A stretch of DNA of 64,000 nucleotides, from positions 19,026 to 83,025 of the forward strand of contig CAMXSH010000005.1 of assembly GCA_947246475.1 (NCBI GenBank), written 5' to 3'. Position 1 is the first letter of the stretch. Each line of letters opens with the position of its first letter. The notes beneath the pieces were generated by a model. That model was not told the DNA's origin, did no database searches, and saw only the letters and a program-made list of their open reading frames with translations. The translations under genes and the position numbers were made by a program. Positions 54,839-63,958 of this stretch are shown in pieces. Source of the DNA: an uncultured Roseburia sp. (GTDB lineage Bacteria; Bacillota; Clostridia; Lachnospirales; Lachnospiraceae).

Positions 54839-55417
54839 CTATGGAGCCATATTGGTTCCCGCCTCTTTTTCCCAGAGGAGATCGCCATTGATATAAACCT
54901 TCTGGATATCACCCTTGGGACGATAAACCTCATTTACGTCCTTCTGTGGGCGGAAAAATGCTGATGGCATGCATATGACCTGAACATTCAGGACACCATC
55001 CTGTTCCTTAAAACTGGACTCTTTCACGGTATGTCCATCCGGAACCTCACCTTTAATGACAACCTGATCCTCTGACACCGTCATATTATAATCCATATTA
55101 ATCAAAACCTGCCCGAAATACAAAGCTCTAACGAATTCCACCGCAGGTACAGCGAGAATTACCACCACCGCTAAAATGCAACAGACAACCAGTCTGTGCC
55201 TTCTTTTAACCTTTTTCAGATAATTGATCTCCTTGTCCTGCCGCAGCTTCTCCTGTACTGCTTCCTCCGGCAGTCTCATATCTGCCAGAATCTTAGCGCA
55301 CGCTCCGCATTCTCTTATATGTTCCTCTACTGCCTGAACACTGGCATCACTCAGGACATTATCGATATAAGACGGAAGCAGATCCCTTATGATCTCACAT
55401 GATAAATTCTTACTCAT
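54839..55417 (-). CDS. Zinc-finger (zf-HC2) transmembrane anti-sigma factor
   Basis: 192 aa. The N-terminal ZAS-type motif HIRECGACAKIL (His-x3-Cys-x2-Cys) follows CEIIRDLLPSYIDNVLSD. A membrane helix (LVVCCILAVVVILAVPAVEF) is at about 75-95 and an external ~95-residue domain follows. It should bind and inhibit the ECF sigma factor encoded just upstream, with which it overlaps by 8 bases. Confidence 0.88.
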   Translation of the reverse strand: MSKNLSCEIIRDLLPSYIDNVLSDASVQAVEEHIRECGACAKILADMRLPEEAVQEKLRQDKEINYLKKVKRRHRLVVCCILAVVVILAVPAVEFVRALYFGQVLINMDYNMTVSEDQVVIKGEVPDGHTVKESSFKEQDGVLNVQVICMPSAFFRPQKDVNEVYRPKGDIQKVYINGDLLWEKEAGTNMAP

Positions 55418-55889
55418 CTTTTTCCAGCTCCTTTCGCAATTGTTCCTTTGCCCGGTAAAATGTTACTCTTGCCCAGTTTTCGGATCTGTCCATCACTTCT
55501 GCGACCTCCCGGAAAGAAAGCCCGCCAAAGAGTCTCAAATGCATAATTTCTCTGCCTGGTTCCGCCAGCTCATGCATCTTTTTCAGAATATCCATTCTTC
55601 CCATGGAAGCTGTGACATCCTCTTCCACGCTTCCAGTCATTATATGGGATTCTGAGATGTCTTCCATGACTGGGTTTTTTCGCCGCCAGCTTTTCAGCTG
55701 ATTTTTGGCAATGGCACACAGCCAGGTAGATACCTTACAGCTTCTGTCAAATCGGTGAATCCCTTTGACAGCCTGGAAAAAAGTTTCCTGGGTAAGTTCT
55801 TCCGCAAGATCCGAATCTCCGGTAAGTGAAAGCAGATAGCGGTATACCATTTTAGAATGTTCTTTGTAAATTGCCTCGATCGAATCCAT
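55410..55889 (-). CDS. ECF-type RNA polymerase sigma factor
   Basis: 159 aa. Region 2 is in MVYRYLLSLTGDSDLAEELT and CKVSTWLCAIAKNQLKSWRR; region 4 in MHLRLFGGLSFREVAEVMDR followed by VTFYRAKEQLRKEL. It is paired with the anti-sigma gene. The ATG of MDSIEAIYKEH is the start because AAAGGAGAT lies upstream; the frame continues open to 55970 through the promoter. Confidence 0.92.
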   Translation of the reverse strand: MDSIEAIYKEHSKMVYRYLLSLTGDSDLAEELTQETFFQAVKGIHRFDRSCKVSTWLCAIAKNQLKSWRRKNPVMEDISESHIMTGSVEEDVTASMGRMDILKKMHELAEPGREIMHLRLFGGLSFREVAEVMDRSENWARVTFYRAKEQLRKELEKDE

Positions 55890-55952
55890 TAATCTATCTC
55901 CTTTCGTTGTTCTGTCTATTAATGCAGAAAAGCAGCCCTTTGTTACAAAAAA

Positions 55953-55981
55953 ATCATATATTATAGACATTTTCTTGTCAA
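55953..55981 (-). promoter_or_regulatory. Promoter of the ECF sigma/anti-sigma operon
   Basis: Minus-strand TTGACA (55976-55981) and TATGAT (55953-55958) with 17-bp spacing. Its -35 box overlaps that of the divergent promoter for the GGDEF gene. Confidence 0.6.
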
Positions 55982-56002
55982 TTTATACTTGTATCCTATA
56001 AA
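55975..56002 (+). promoter_or_regulatory. Promoter of the sugar-binding/GGDEF gene
   Basis: TTGTCA (55975-55980) and TATAAA (55997-56002), 16-bp spacing. It shares its -35 region with the divergent sigma-factor promoter, so the two are unlikely to be occupied together. Confidence 0.55.
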
Positions 56003-56058
56003 AAAAGAACGTATAATTAAGTTCACAGGTATCGTGACAGCAGAAAGGAGAACAATCC

Positions 56059-57957
56059 ATGTTTTCAAACCAGCGAAAGACAATCGGTGTATTGGTCGAG
56101 GCCGTACTCAACGAATGCCCAACACGTCTGTGCCAGGGAGTCATTGAGGCGGCAGAAGCATTGGGCTATAATGTAGCTATCTTTAATTCCTATGGGAGCT
56201 ACGGCAACAATGTTGATTACTTTAAGGGCGATTGCTATTTGTATGAACTTCCTCCATATGAGACCCTGGATGGCATGATCCTGCTTCTGGATACGATCCA
56301 GAATCTGCAGACCAGGGAACACGTACTTCAATATACCCTGGAACGCTGTCAGTGTCCGATCGTTAGTATTCGTGAAAATATTGAGGGCGCCAACAATCTG
56401 CTTGTGGATAATATGACCTGTATGGAAAGCATATTCCGCCATTTTATTAATGTTCATGGTTTTTCCCGTCTCTGTTTTATGACTGGCCCAAAAGAACGAT
56501 GGGATTCCATTGAACGGCTGAATTGTTTCCGACGTATAATGAAAGAATATAATCTTCCTGTAAACGAGCATCAGATCTTCTACGGTGATTTTTGGAAAAA
56601 TATGGGCGGTGCTGCCTGCGACTGGTTTCTTCAGGGCAGTGAACTCCCGCAAGCGATCATATGCGCCAATGACTATATGGCGGCAGCTGTAGCAAGTGAA
56701 CTCATAAAACTGGGTTACGACATTCCAAAGGATATATGTGTCAGTGGATATGACGGCTTAAAAGATACATTGTATTTTTCGCCCTCTCTTACGACAGTAG
56801 AAGTTCCCTTTTATGAGATGGGTATGAAAGCAGTAGAAATAATCGACAGCAAACAAATAAATCCCACTCAGACAGATGATTATTTCTTTGATGTAACGCC
56901 ACTTACAAGAGAATCCTGTGGCTGTCAGCGCATAAACGACAGAGAAGTCATCGCCACGAGACGTAACTGGTTTGAAGAAATGAAGATAGAAAGAAACCGG
57001 AAAATCCAGTTTAATTTTTTATCCATCCATCTGGGAGAATGCAGAAATATCAATGAGATTTCAGATAAGATATCAAAATATATTTTTAATATTCAAGGAT
57101 TTAAAGATTATTGTGTATGTCTGTGTAAAGATCTTGAAAAAATGGAAGAACTTAACCGTTACACCGATGAGATGGAACTACGGATCGCCATGCGGGACTG
57201 TAATTCCTTAGGGCATGTCCGGACGTCATTTCCCCGGAACGAACTTCTTCCAGCTGAAATGACCAGCGACAAACCCCAGGCATGGTATTTTGCACCCCTG
57301 CACTTTGAAAATAGAACTTTCGGTTACGAAGCAATACAATTCCATACTCCTGAGGTCACAGCAAATATATACTTTGACTGGAGTACTAACATAAGCAATG
57401 CAATCCAGGATGTGTTGAATCAACATAAAATGCAGACTCTGATCGAAGAGCTGGAATACATGTACGACAGGGATGCCCTCACAGGAATGTATAACCGGCG
57501 GGGTTTTGAGAACCGCGCCTCAACTCAGTTTGCCGATGCCAAAAGCAAGCAGCTTCCCTTTTTCCTGGCGATCATCGATCTGGATGGGATGAAACAGATC
57601 AATGACATTTATGGTCATGTCGAGGGAGATTTTGCTTTAAAAAAGATACGATGTGCCATTCAGGATACTTGCGAACCCATATTTACCGGCGCCCGCACCG
57701 GTGGCGATGAATTTGTTATATTTGCCAATAACATCCCAAAAGAGCAGTGTCTTGAGCATATGAGTGCCTTTGAAACCCATCTGCAAGAATTTAATGAATC
57801 AGAAAAAAAGCCATATCATATCCACGCCAGCCTGGGCTATCTGTATAAAATTCCAGATGAAATTGATTCTTTGGAAACCTATATAAAAGCTAGCGATGAA
57901 ATGATGTATAAAAACAAAGTAGAAAATAAACTCCGCAGAAATGAACCGCTGCGTTAA
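56059..57957 (+). CDS. Soluble LacI-type sugar-binding domain fused to GGDEF (diguanylate cyclase)
   Basis: 632 aa. Residues 8-290 match the periplasmic-binding-like domain of LacI/GalR regulators (TIGVLVEAVLNECPTRLCQG; ANDYMAAAVASELIKLGYDI; PKDICVSGYDG) but the DNA-binding headpiece is missing. A linker of about 170 residues follows, perhaps GAF-like. The GGDEF domain starts at DALTGMYNRRGF and has an intact RTGGDEFVIF near residue 548 and IIDLDGMKQIND for metal binding. I see no RxxD inhibitory site. There is no signal peptide or membrane helix, so it should sense a cytoplasmic ligand, perhaps a sugar, and make cyclic di-GMP. Confidence 0.88.
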   Translation: MFSNQRKTIGVLVEAVLNECPTRLCQGVIEAAEALGYNVAIFNSYGSYGNNVDYFKGDCYLYELPPYETLDGMILLLDTIQNLQTREHVLQYTLERCQCPIVSIRENIEGANNLLVDNMTCMESIFRHFINVHGFSRLCFMTGPKERWDSIERLNCFRRIMKEYNLPVNEHQIFYGDFWKNMGGAACDWFLQGSELPQAIICANDYMAAAVASELIKLGYDIPKDICVSGYDGLKDTLYFSPSLTTVEVPFYEMGMKAVEIIDSKQINPTQTDDYFFDVTPLTRESCGCQRINDREVIATRRNWFEEMKIERNRKIQFNFLSIHLGECRNINEISDKISKYIFNIQGFKDYCVCLCKDLEKMEELNRYTDEMELRIAMRDCNSLGHVRTSFPRNELLPAEMTSDKPQAWYFAPLHFENRTFGYEAIQFHTPEVTANIYFDWSTNISNAIQDVLNQHKMQTLIEELEYMYDRDALTGMYNRRGFENRASTQFADAKSKQLPFFLAIIDLDGMKQINDIYGHVEGDFALKKIRCAIQDTCEPIFTGARTGGDEFVIFANNIPKEQCLEHMSAFETHLQEFNESEKKPYHIHASLGYLYKIPDEIDSLETYIKASDEMMYKNKVENKLRRNEPLR

Positions 57958-57991
57958 TTTAACAGAGCTGTCAAAGAGTTAAAATCGGAAA

Positions 57992-58033
57992 GATCCGGTG
58001 CATTCTTAGATATACACCGGATCTCCCTTTTTA
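57992..58033. terminator. Terminator after the GGDEF gene
   Basis: GATCCGGTG and CACCGGATC form a 9-bp stem with a 14-base loop, followed by CCCTTTTT on the plus strand. Confidence 0.75.
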
Positions 58034-58064
58034 TCTGATAGAAAGCGCACATCTTTTTCAGGCA

Positions 58065-58211
58065 TCAATCATACAAAGATGTCCCAAATCGGATTTTTCT
58101 ATAAATCTTCTGTCCCAGAACTCCGAACAAAGAGGCAAGAAAATAAATCGTTGTCACAATTCCGAGTCCTCCGCCCACGAATGCCATCAAGTATAAAAAT
58201 ATATTATCCAT
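58065..58211 (-). CDS. Micro-membrane protein, 48 aa
   Basis: MDNIFLYLMAFVGGGLGIVT leads a single helix (to FLASLFGVLG) and a basic tail (QKIYRKIRFG). GGGAGGATTG precedes the ATG. It begins 5 bases after the stop of another micro-protein gene, so they form a pair. I do not recognise a family; the glycine-rich helix suggests packing against other membrane proteins. Confidence 0.7.
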   Translation of the reverse strand: MDNIFLYLMAFVGGGLGIVTTIYFLASLFGVLGQKIYRKIRFGTSLYD

Positions 58212-58216
58212 AAAAA

Positions 58217-58342
58217 TCAATCCTCCCTGCTGCTTTCTTTTTTCTCATTTAAAACTGGACCGGTATTGTCCAGTTTCCAGCTGAATATCGTTGCACCGAT
58301 CAATAATATAACCGCCACAACAATGGTAATTATTTCAAACAT
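58217..58342 (-). CDS. Micro-membrane protein, 41 aa
   Basis: MFEIITIVVAVILLIGATIF is one helix and is followed by a charged tail (WKLDNTGPVLNEKKESS). GGAGG lies 6 bases before the ATG at 58342. It is the first of the micro-protein pair. Unrecognised function. Confidence 0.7.
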   Translation of the reverse strand: MFEIITIVVAVILLIGATIFSWKLDNTGPVLNEKKESSRED

Positions 58343-58439
58343 ATGAATCCTCCATCTGCCAAAAGGCTCAATTTTTGTACGCAAAAAACACCTATGTATC
58401 ATAGGAAATATTTTACAATTATTCTGGCCAAATCCCCTT

Positions 58440-58841
58440 TTAAGCTCGTTTTTTACCGTCCTTTTGGTAAATGCAGCGAATCATCTCCATATGCCCACTA
58501 GTGTGCTGGGAGACCCTGCTCGTCTGCAGATAAATCGTGGAATGGAACAAACGTGGAAGATTATCCACAAATGAAAAACCGACAGCAGATCTGCGGAATA
58601 CAGAATCCGATACACGCCGGTTCATGCGACGGAGTATTTCTCCTGTAACAGTACGCCCTGAAAGCCTCTGTTCACAGATTACTCCTTTTTCTTTATGTAT
58701 CTGAACACTGGAACTGATCTCACAATCTGGAGCAGCAAAAAAATACGTCCGGAATGGCTGTTCATTCAGACATATCTCACAGAGTAGTATAGATAGAATC
58801 ACCAGAATACCGATTCGTTTTCTCGCCGCTATCCCTCTCAA
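58440..58841 (-). CDS. Small secreted or anchored hypothetical protein, 133 aa
   Basis: A basic start and hydrophobic segment (GILVILSILLCEICL) give a signal or anchor. The rest is Arg/Ser rich, with pairs of Cys far apart (PDCEISS, VICEQRL, RCIYQK). The start is TTG at 58841 with GGAGG 8 bases upstream, and the promoter is excellent, so the gene is real. No family recognised. It lies upstream of the micro-protein pair on the same strand, with about 100 bases between. Confidence 0.65.
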   Translation of the reverse strand: MRGIAARKRIGILVILSILLCEICLNEQPFRTYFFAAPDCEISSSVQIHKEKGVICEQRLSGRTVTGEILRRMNRRVSDSVFRRSAVGFSFVDNLPRLFHSTIYLQTSRVSQHTSGHMEMIRCIYQKDGKKRA

Positions 58842-58883
58842 ATGCCTTTCCTCCTAAAAGTACCAGTTAGCAAATACATATAA

Positions 58884-58912
58884 ATTATACACCAGCACAA
58901 GTTATTTTTCAA
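58884..58912 (-). promoter_or_regulatory. Promoter of the 133-aa hypothetical gene
   Basis: Minus-strand TTGAAA (58907-58912) and TATAAT (58884-58889), 17-bp spacing. It is divergent from the metK promoter. Confidence 0.7.
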
Positions 58913-58971
58913 CGGGTAAAGTTAACCTGATGCTGCCAATTCTTAAATATTTTTAAATTTACTGGATTCCC

Positions 58972-59000
58972 TTGACGTAACTTACAATTTAATGTATTCT
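58972..59000 (+). promoter_or_regulatory. Promoter of metK
   Basis: TTGACG (58972-58977) and TATTCT (58995-59000), 17-bp spacing. The leader is about 64 bases and can form a weak hairpin between ATATCAGC and GCTGAATAT, but I see no SAM-I riboswitch core. Confidence 0.65.
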
Positions 59001-59070
59001 AAAAGATGGAATATCAGCTGACATGAGTATTTATTTTTGCCGGCTGAATATAAACCGAGGAGGACTAAAT

Positions 59071-60249
59071 ATGAGCAAAATACTATTTACCTCTGAATCC
59101 GTAACAGAGGGACATCCCGATAAAATATGTGACCAGATATCCGACTCTATTCTGGATGCTTTGCTGGCACAGGATCCGATGAGCCGCGTTGCCTGCGAGA
59201 CAGCGATCACGACTGGGCTCGTACTGGTAATGGGTGAGATCACTACCTCTGCACAAGTGGATTTTCAGAGTATTATCCGAAATACAATAAACGAAATAGG
59301 TTATGATGATTCTGCAAAAGGATTTGATGGATCTACCTGTGGCGTCATGGTATCCATCGACAAGCAGTCTGCCGATATCGCTCTTGGTGTGGACAAAGCA
59401 CTGGAATCAAAAATGACTGATACGGAGCTTGACGCCATCGGTGCTGGTGACCAGGGAATGATGTTTGGTTATGCCACCAATGAAACCGACGAATATATGC
59501 CATATCCGATCTATCTGGCACATCTTCTGACACATCAGCTGACGAAAGTACGTAAGGATGGTACATTACCATATCTTCGTCCAGATGGAAAATCTCAAGT
59601 CACCGTGGAATACGATAAAGAGGGAAAACCGATCCGTATTGATGCTGTAGTCATTTCCAGCCAGCACAGTGCAGATATCTCCTGGGAACAGATTCAGAAA
59701 GATATCCGTACATATGTGATGGATCCGATCTTACCTGCAGAAATGCTGGATGATGATACCAAAATTTACATTAATCCGACAGGACGTTTTGTTATCGGTG
59801 GACCAAATGGCGACAGTGGAGTGACTGGACGTAAGATTATTGTAGATACTTACGGCGGATGGGCTCGTCATGGCGGCGGTGCTTTCTCCGGAAAAGATCC
59901 GACAAAAGTAGATCGTTCTGCAGCTTACGCAGCCCGCTATGTGGCAAAAAATCTCGTAGCAGCCGGACTTTGTGACCGGGCGGAGATTCAGCTCTCTTAT
60001 GCCATCGGAGTCGCTTCTCCTACATCTGTACGTATCGATACCTTTGGTACCGGTAAACTTCCGGATGAAAAGCTTGCGGATATCATAATTGAGAATTTTG
60101 ATCTACGGCCTGCTGGCATCATCCAGATGCTGGATCTGCGTCGCCCCATTTATAAGGCGACCGCTGCCTACGGACATTTCGGACGAGGTGATCTGGATCT
60201 TCCATGGGAAAAGACGGATAAAGCAGAGATTCTTAAAAAATACTTATAA
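59071..60249 (+). CDS. metK: S-adenosylmethionine synthetase
   Basis: 392 aa. It makes S-adenosylmethionine from methionine and ATP. The N-terminal [20 protein letters not shown], the conserved [12 protein letters not shown] and the P-loop-like [19 protein letters not shown] are all present. The start at 59071 has GAGGAGG upstream; a longer reading from 59023 would include the leader. Followed by a strong terminator, so it is a single-gene unit. Confidence 0.97.
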   Translation: MSKILFTSESVTEGHPDKICDQISDSILDALLAQDPMSRVACETAITTGLVLVMGEITTSAQVDFQSIIRNTINEIGYDDSAKGFDGSTCGVMVSIDKQSADIALGVDKALESKMTDTELDAIGAGDQGMMFGYATNETDEYMPYPIYLAHLLTHQLTKVRKDGTLPYLRPDGKSQVTVEYDKEGKPIRIDAVVISSQHSADISWEQIQKDIRTYVMDPILPAEMLDDDTKIYINPTGRFVIGGPNGDSGVTGRKIIVDTYGGWARHGGGAFSGKDPTKVDRSAAYAARYVAKNLVAAGLCDRAEIQLSYAIGVASPTSVRIDTFGTGKLPDEKLADIIIENFDLRPAGIIQMLDLRRPIYKATAAYGHFGRGDLDLPWEKTDKAEILKKYL

Positions 60250-60291
60250 GCAGTGTGCAGTTATATTTGATTACTAAATTACAAAAACATG

Positions 60292-60340
60292 AAAATAAAG
60301 CAGTAATTCTAGTATTATACCAGAATTACTGCTTTATTTT
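60292..60340 (+). terminator. Terminator of metK
   Basis: A perfect 19-bp stem (AAAATAAAGCAGTAATTCT and its complement) with an 11-base loop, ending in TTTATTTT. The remaining gap to 60497 contains no gene I can support; a 72-codon open frame there runs through this hairpin. Confidence 0.85.
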
Positions 60341-60497
60341 AGAGAAAGAATTTTATCATGGATTACATGAAAGAAGAAAAACTTCACTTCTCGATATGAA
60401 AGCAGAAGCCCAGGAGGAATGCCAGAAGCTTTTTAATTCCTACCAGAATATCCATGACAAAAAAGGCTATTAACTGAACTGCCTGTACCAGAACAGT

Positions 60498-62246
60498 TTA
60501 CTTAAATGCATATTTCATAAACGCATACAGACAGCGGTCCCAGCAGAAATCATCATGACCGCGTCCTGGTACCTCATAAAAGACATGGTTCAGATCAAAA
60601 CTGTCACAGGTCTTAATAAAGTTCCGCATACTGTCATCCATCATATGATCATTTTCTCCGGTTATGAAGAAAAGAAGCTTCAGTTTGGAATTCAGGTTTT
60701 CGGCATCTTCTTTACTATTCACAAAAGGCTGATCACCTTTTTCATATGGTCCGGCAGAATAACATCCCATATATCCAAACAGATCAGGATGTTTGAACCC
60801 GATCTCCATCGTCTGGCCACATCCCATGGACAGACCGCAGATGCCAGTATGCTCTGGTCCTGTCATAACTGAATAATTATCTTCCATATATGGCATCAGA
60901 ATGTTGATTATCTCGAATTCCAGCAGATAATGATTTTTCCAAAAATCAGTAAGCAGCGGATTCGGCACGATATCCGGATATTCTTTGCTGGAATCATAAA
61001 GGATCACCCCACTGGTAAATACAACAATCGTATCTTCCATCAATCCCTCTGCATACATATTATCCAGTACTTTATCCGCGGAACATCCATCATTCGTTCC
61101 TCCCTTGTCAGAGGTCCAGTAGGTCTCATCATCATTTCCGCCATGGAGACAGAATAAAAGATTATATTCTTTCTCATCCTTCTCTTCTTCATAGTCCGGC
61201 GGCAGCCAGATACGGGCGCGGGCCCTTCCATTGGGTCGGTAATAAGAAGGATATGTGATATTTTTCAACTCACCATGAGCGATACTGTCGTTCTTTTTGT
61301 CAAATCCTTCTGGAGCCGTAAAATCGTCTGTCACCTGAATACGGAACCGGCAGCTTATCTCTGGATTTAATGCAGAAGATACTGTAACCATTGTTATTCC
61401 AGGATATTTTGCAGTAACACTGCCATTTTCATTGACAGAGGCAACATAATCTTTTGTATTAGAGATGCTGCAGCTATGTAATGTGGCGCTTTCTGGTGCT
61501 ATCTGAGGCGCAAGATTATAGGTCTCTCCAACATTGAGAGTGATGGCCTCTTCCTGTTTAACGGATGTGACCATAAAAACCACCTTTACCTGAACTACCT
61601 TAGTTACCTGTGAACCATCTGTAGAACAGATCGTAATATTAGCAGTTCCCTCTTTGAACGGCTGAACCATTCCTTTCGCATCCACCGATGCTACAGCAGG
61701 ATCATCACTGGAATAAGTTAGCTCTTTACTCGATGCATCCGCAGGTAAAACAGAGGCATTCAGTGCCAAGGTCTTTCCTATCTCCAGCGTATAAGAATCT
61801 TTTTCCGTAACGACCTGATTTACCCTCTTCTGCTGAGGAACTGGAGTTGCCGTTATCACTGGGGTAGGTTTAGGTATAACTGGTTTTTTCTTTGTCACCG
61901 TTACTTTACAAGATGCTTTCTTTGTCATCTTTTTATAACGTACTGTCGCAGTGATTGTCGTCGTTCCCGTTTTCTTCGGCGTAATCTTTCCCTTGGAGGA
62001 AACAACAGCCACCTTCTTTCTGGAAGATTTCCATGTTACCTTTGCTTTCGCAGGTTTTACTTTAGCCTTCAGAGTGTGACGTGAACCGACCTTCAGGGTA
62101 AGCTTTTTACTGCTAAGCTTAATTGATAATTTTGCCTTTTTCCCGGCTGCACCGACAGGAGCTGCTTCCGCGGTGATCCCTGCCACAAAAGCAAGCATCA
62201 AAAAAAAGACGGAAAGCAGTTTACCTGTTAACTTTTTCTTTTTCAT
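60498..62246 (-). CDS. Secreted CE1-type esterase with three Ig-like (BIG2) domains
   Basis: 582 aa. Signal peptide at 1-29, a lysine-rich Ig-like domain (35-115), a Pro/Thr linker (KPTPVITATPVPQQ), two less basic BIG2 domains (about 150-225 and 235-310), then a CE1 esterase domain with ICGLSMGCGQTMEIG as nucleophile region and VPGRGHDDFCWDR as the histidine. The second residue after the catalytic SMG is Cys-Gly instead of Gly-Arg as in the other two esterases. It lies outside the main xylan block but shares its secretion module. Start ATG at 62246 follows GGAGAGGG. Confidence 0.9.
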   Translation of the reverse strand: MKKKKLTGKLLSVFFLMLAFVAGITAEAAPVGAAGKKAKLSIKLSSKKLTLKVGSRHTLKAKVKPAKAKVTWKSSRKKVAVVSSKGKITPKKTGTTTITATVRYKKMTKKASCKVTVTKKKPVIPKPTPVITATPVPQQKRVNQVVTEKDSYTLEIGKTLALNASVLPADASSKELTYSSDDPAVASVDAKGMVQPFKEGTANITICSTDGSQVTKVVQVKVVFMVTSVKQEEAITLNVGETYNLAPQIAPESATLHSCSISNTKDYVASVNENGSVTAKYPGITMVTVSSALNPEISCRFRIQVTDDFTAPEGFDKKNDSIAHGELKNITYPSYYRPNGRARARIWLPPDYEEEKDEKEYNLLFCLHGGNDDETYWTSDKGGTNDGCSADKVLDNMYAEGLMEDTIVVFTSGVILYDSSKEYPDIVPNPLLTDFWKNHYLLEFEIINILMPYMEDNYSVMTGPEHTGICGLSMGCGQTMEIGFKHPDLFGYMGCYSAGPYEKGDQPFVNSKEDAENLNSKLKLLFFITGENDHMMDDSMRNFIKTCDSFDLNHVFYEVPGRGHDDFCWDRCLYAFMKYAFK

Positions 62247-62282
62247 GTATTACCCTCTCCTTTTATAGTAAGATATTTATTT

Positions 62283-62311
62283 ATTATATCAATTTTTCCC
62301 AGAAGCCGCAA
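62283..62311 (-). promoter_or_regulatory. Promoter of the three-BIG2 esterase gene
   Basis: Minus-strand TTGCGG (62306-62311) and TATAAT (62283-62288), 17-bp spacing, about 35 bases upstream of the start codon. Confidence 0.6.
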
Positions 62312-62408
62312 CCGGTATATATACAAAAAAATCTTTCTGGGGCTAGTCAGAAAAGCAACAATTTGGTACAATAAAACCAGTTATCACTAAAAATTGGAGG
62401 GACAGCAA

Positions 62409-63905
62409 ATGAAAGAAAAAGAATATAATAATTTAAAATCCGTAAACAAATTTATTTTGATCATCATGACGGTCATCAACATGTTTATGTTTTTCGGGTA
62501 CATATCAGATTATATGAAGGGTAATATTTCCCTTGGCTTTACACTAACTGTAGACATTTGTGTAATCGTGTCGCTGATTCTCTGCTTTGCCATTTACTTT
62601 AATAAAAAAGACAGTACCTTGTTCAAGAATGTCTCAATGACAGGATACCTTATAGTTTATGCCCTGCAGCTTCTGGGGGCAAAGAACGACCTGGTTTTTG
62701 TTATCGTTTTTCCTGTATCTGTGCTATACATCCTTTACTATGATTACAACCTGATCCTTCGCACGTCCATTGCATTTTCTGTTCTTAATATAGCAGATAT
62801 TATATATACTGTTACTATTTTAAGAACTACACATGCCGGGCAGGAGATCAACAGTACCTCCCTTCTGCTCCACGGCGCCAGCGTTATTGTTTATCTTATT
62901 GTTTTGTGTGGTACAACTTTACTTTCCAATAAAAACAATTCCATACGCATTAATAATCTGAACGAAGAGAAAGAAAAAAGCACACAGCTTCTGGATGATG
63001 TACTGCAGGTTATTAATACCGTCCGGGAAAACTCAACCAAAGCAAATGATTACATGGAGTCATTGGAGATTGACATTGACAACACTGCCGCTGCCTTAGA
63101 AGACATTGCCCATGGAAATGCAAACAATACAGAAAGCATAGAAAAACAGACAGTCATGACAGAAAACATTCAGTCTATGATCCGCAAAACAAAAGAAATG
63201 TCGGATGAAATGCTGTCGCTGGCCAGGGAATCAGAAAATGCTGTCGCTGGCGGACAGGAATCCATCAATAACCTGCAGATTCAGTCGAAAGAATCTCAGA
63301 CCGCTAACCAGAAAGTTGTGGAAGTCATTACAAATCTTACCCACAATGCGGAAAAAGTGGAAGAAATCACCAACCAGATCTCCTCTATTTCCAGCCAGAC
63401 GAACCTGCTCGCCCTGAACGCATCCATTGAGAGCGCCCGCGCCGGTGAAGCTGGTAAAGGATTTGCTGTTGTGGCAGAAGAAATACGCGAACTTGCGGAA
63501 GAAACCAGAAAACTTACCGAAGGAATCCAGAACATTGTAAACGAACTACAGGACAATGCTTCCATCGCTAAAGATACCGCCGATACCGTTTTGTCCACCA
63601 GCAGGACAGAACGCGAACTTATTGAAAATGTCAGTCAGCAATTTACTGGTATCGGAACAAAAATGAATGGTTTAAACCAAAATGTTCATGAGATTTACCA
63701 GGAAATTGAAGAGGTCATGAATTCCAACAACACAATCGTAGACAGCATCAACCAGATCTCCGCTGTCAGCGAAGAGGTTTCCTCCAGTACCCAGCAGGCT
63801 GTTGAACTTGGAAAGAATACGAATTCTAAAACAAAGCAGACTAGCGAACTGATGAAAGAACTTTTGAACACAGTATCAGCGATTGATAAATATATGGAGA
63901 AATAA
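62409..63905 (+). CDS. Methyl-accepting chemotaxis protein without external ligand domain
   Basis: 498 aa. The first ~185 residues form six membrane helices with very short loops, so there is no periplasmic sensing domain. A coiled signalling domain follows with the conserved hairpin tip [20 protein letters not shown] and [20 protein letters not shown]. It should control the flagellar motor through CheA/CheW. It may sense a membrane-soluble ligand or the membrane state; that is inference. The ATG at 62409 has GGAGG upstream. Confidence 0.93.
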   Translation: MKEKEYNNLKSVNKFILIIMTVINMFMFFGYISDYMKGNISLGFTLTVDICVIVSLILCFAIYFNKKDSTLFKNVSMTGYLIVYALQLLGAKNDLVFVIVFPVSVLYILYYDYNLILRTSIAFSVLNIADIIYTVTILRTTHAGQEINSTSLLLHGASVIVYLIVLCGTTLLSNKNNSIRINNLNEEKEKSTQLLDDVLQVINTVRENSTKANDYMESLEIDIDNTAAALEDIAHGNANNTESIEKQTVMTENIQSMIRKTKEMSDEMLSLARESENAVAGGQESINNLQIQSKESQTANQKVVEVITNLTHNAEKVEEITNQISSISSQTNLLALNASIESARAGEAGKGFAVVAEEIRELAEETRKLTEGIQNIVNELQDNASIAKDTADTVLSTSRTERELIENVSQQFTGIGTKMNGLNQNVHEIYQEIEEVMNSNNTIVDSINQISAVSEEVSSSTQQAVELGKNTNSKTKQTSELMKELLNTVSAIDKYMEK

Positions 63906-63958
63906 TTGATATATGCACTATTTTATAAAGCCGCTTGCTGCATTCTGATATGATACCT

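Noticed and set aside
55890..55970. 27-residue N-terminal extension of the ECF sigma factor
   Set aside because: It covers the -10 region of the operon promoter and the ribosome-binding site lies just before the internal ATG.
59001..59070. SAM-I riboswitch before metK
   Set aside because: The conserved junction sequences are not present and the leader is too short.
60255..60473. 72-codon open frame after metK
   Set aside because: It runs through the perfect 19-bp terminator stem of metK and has no ribosome-binding site.
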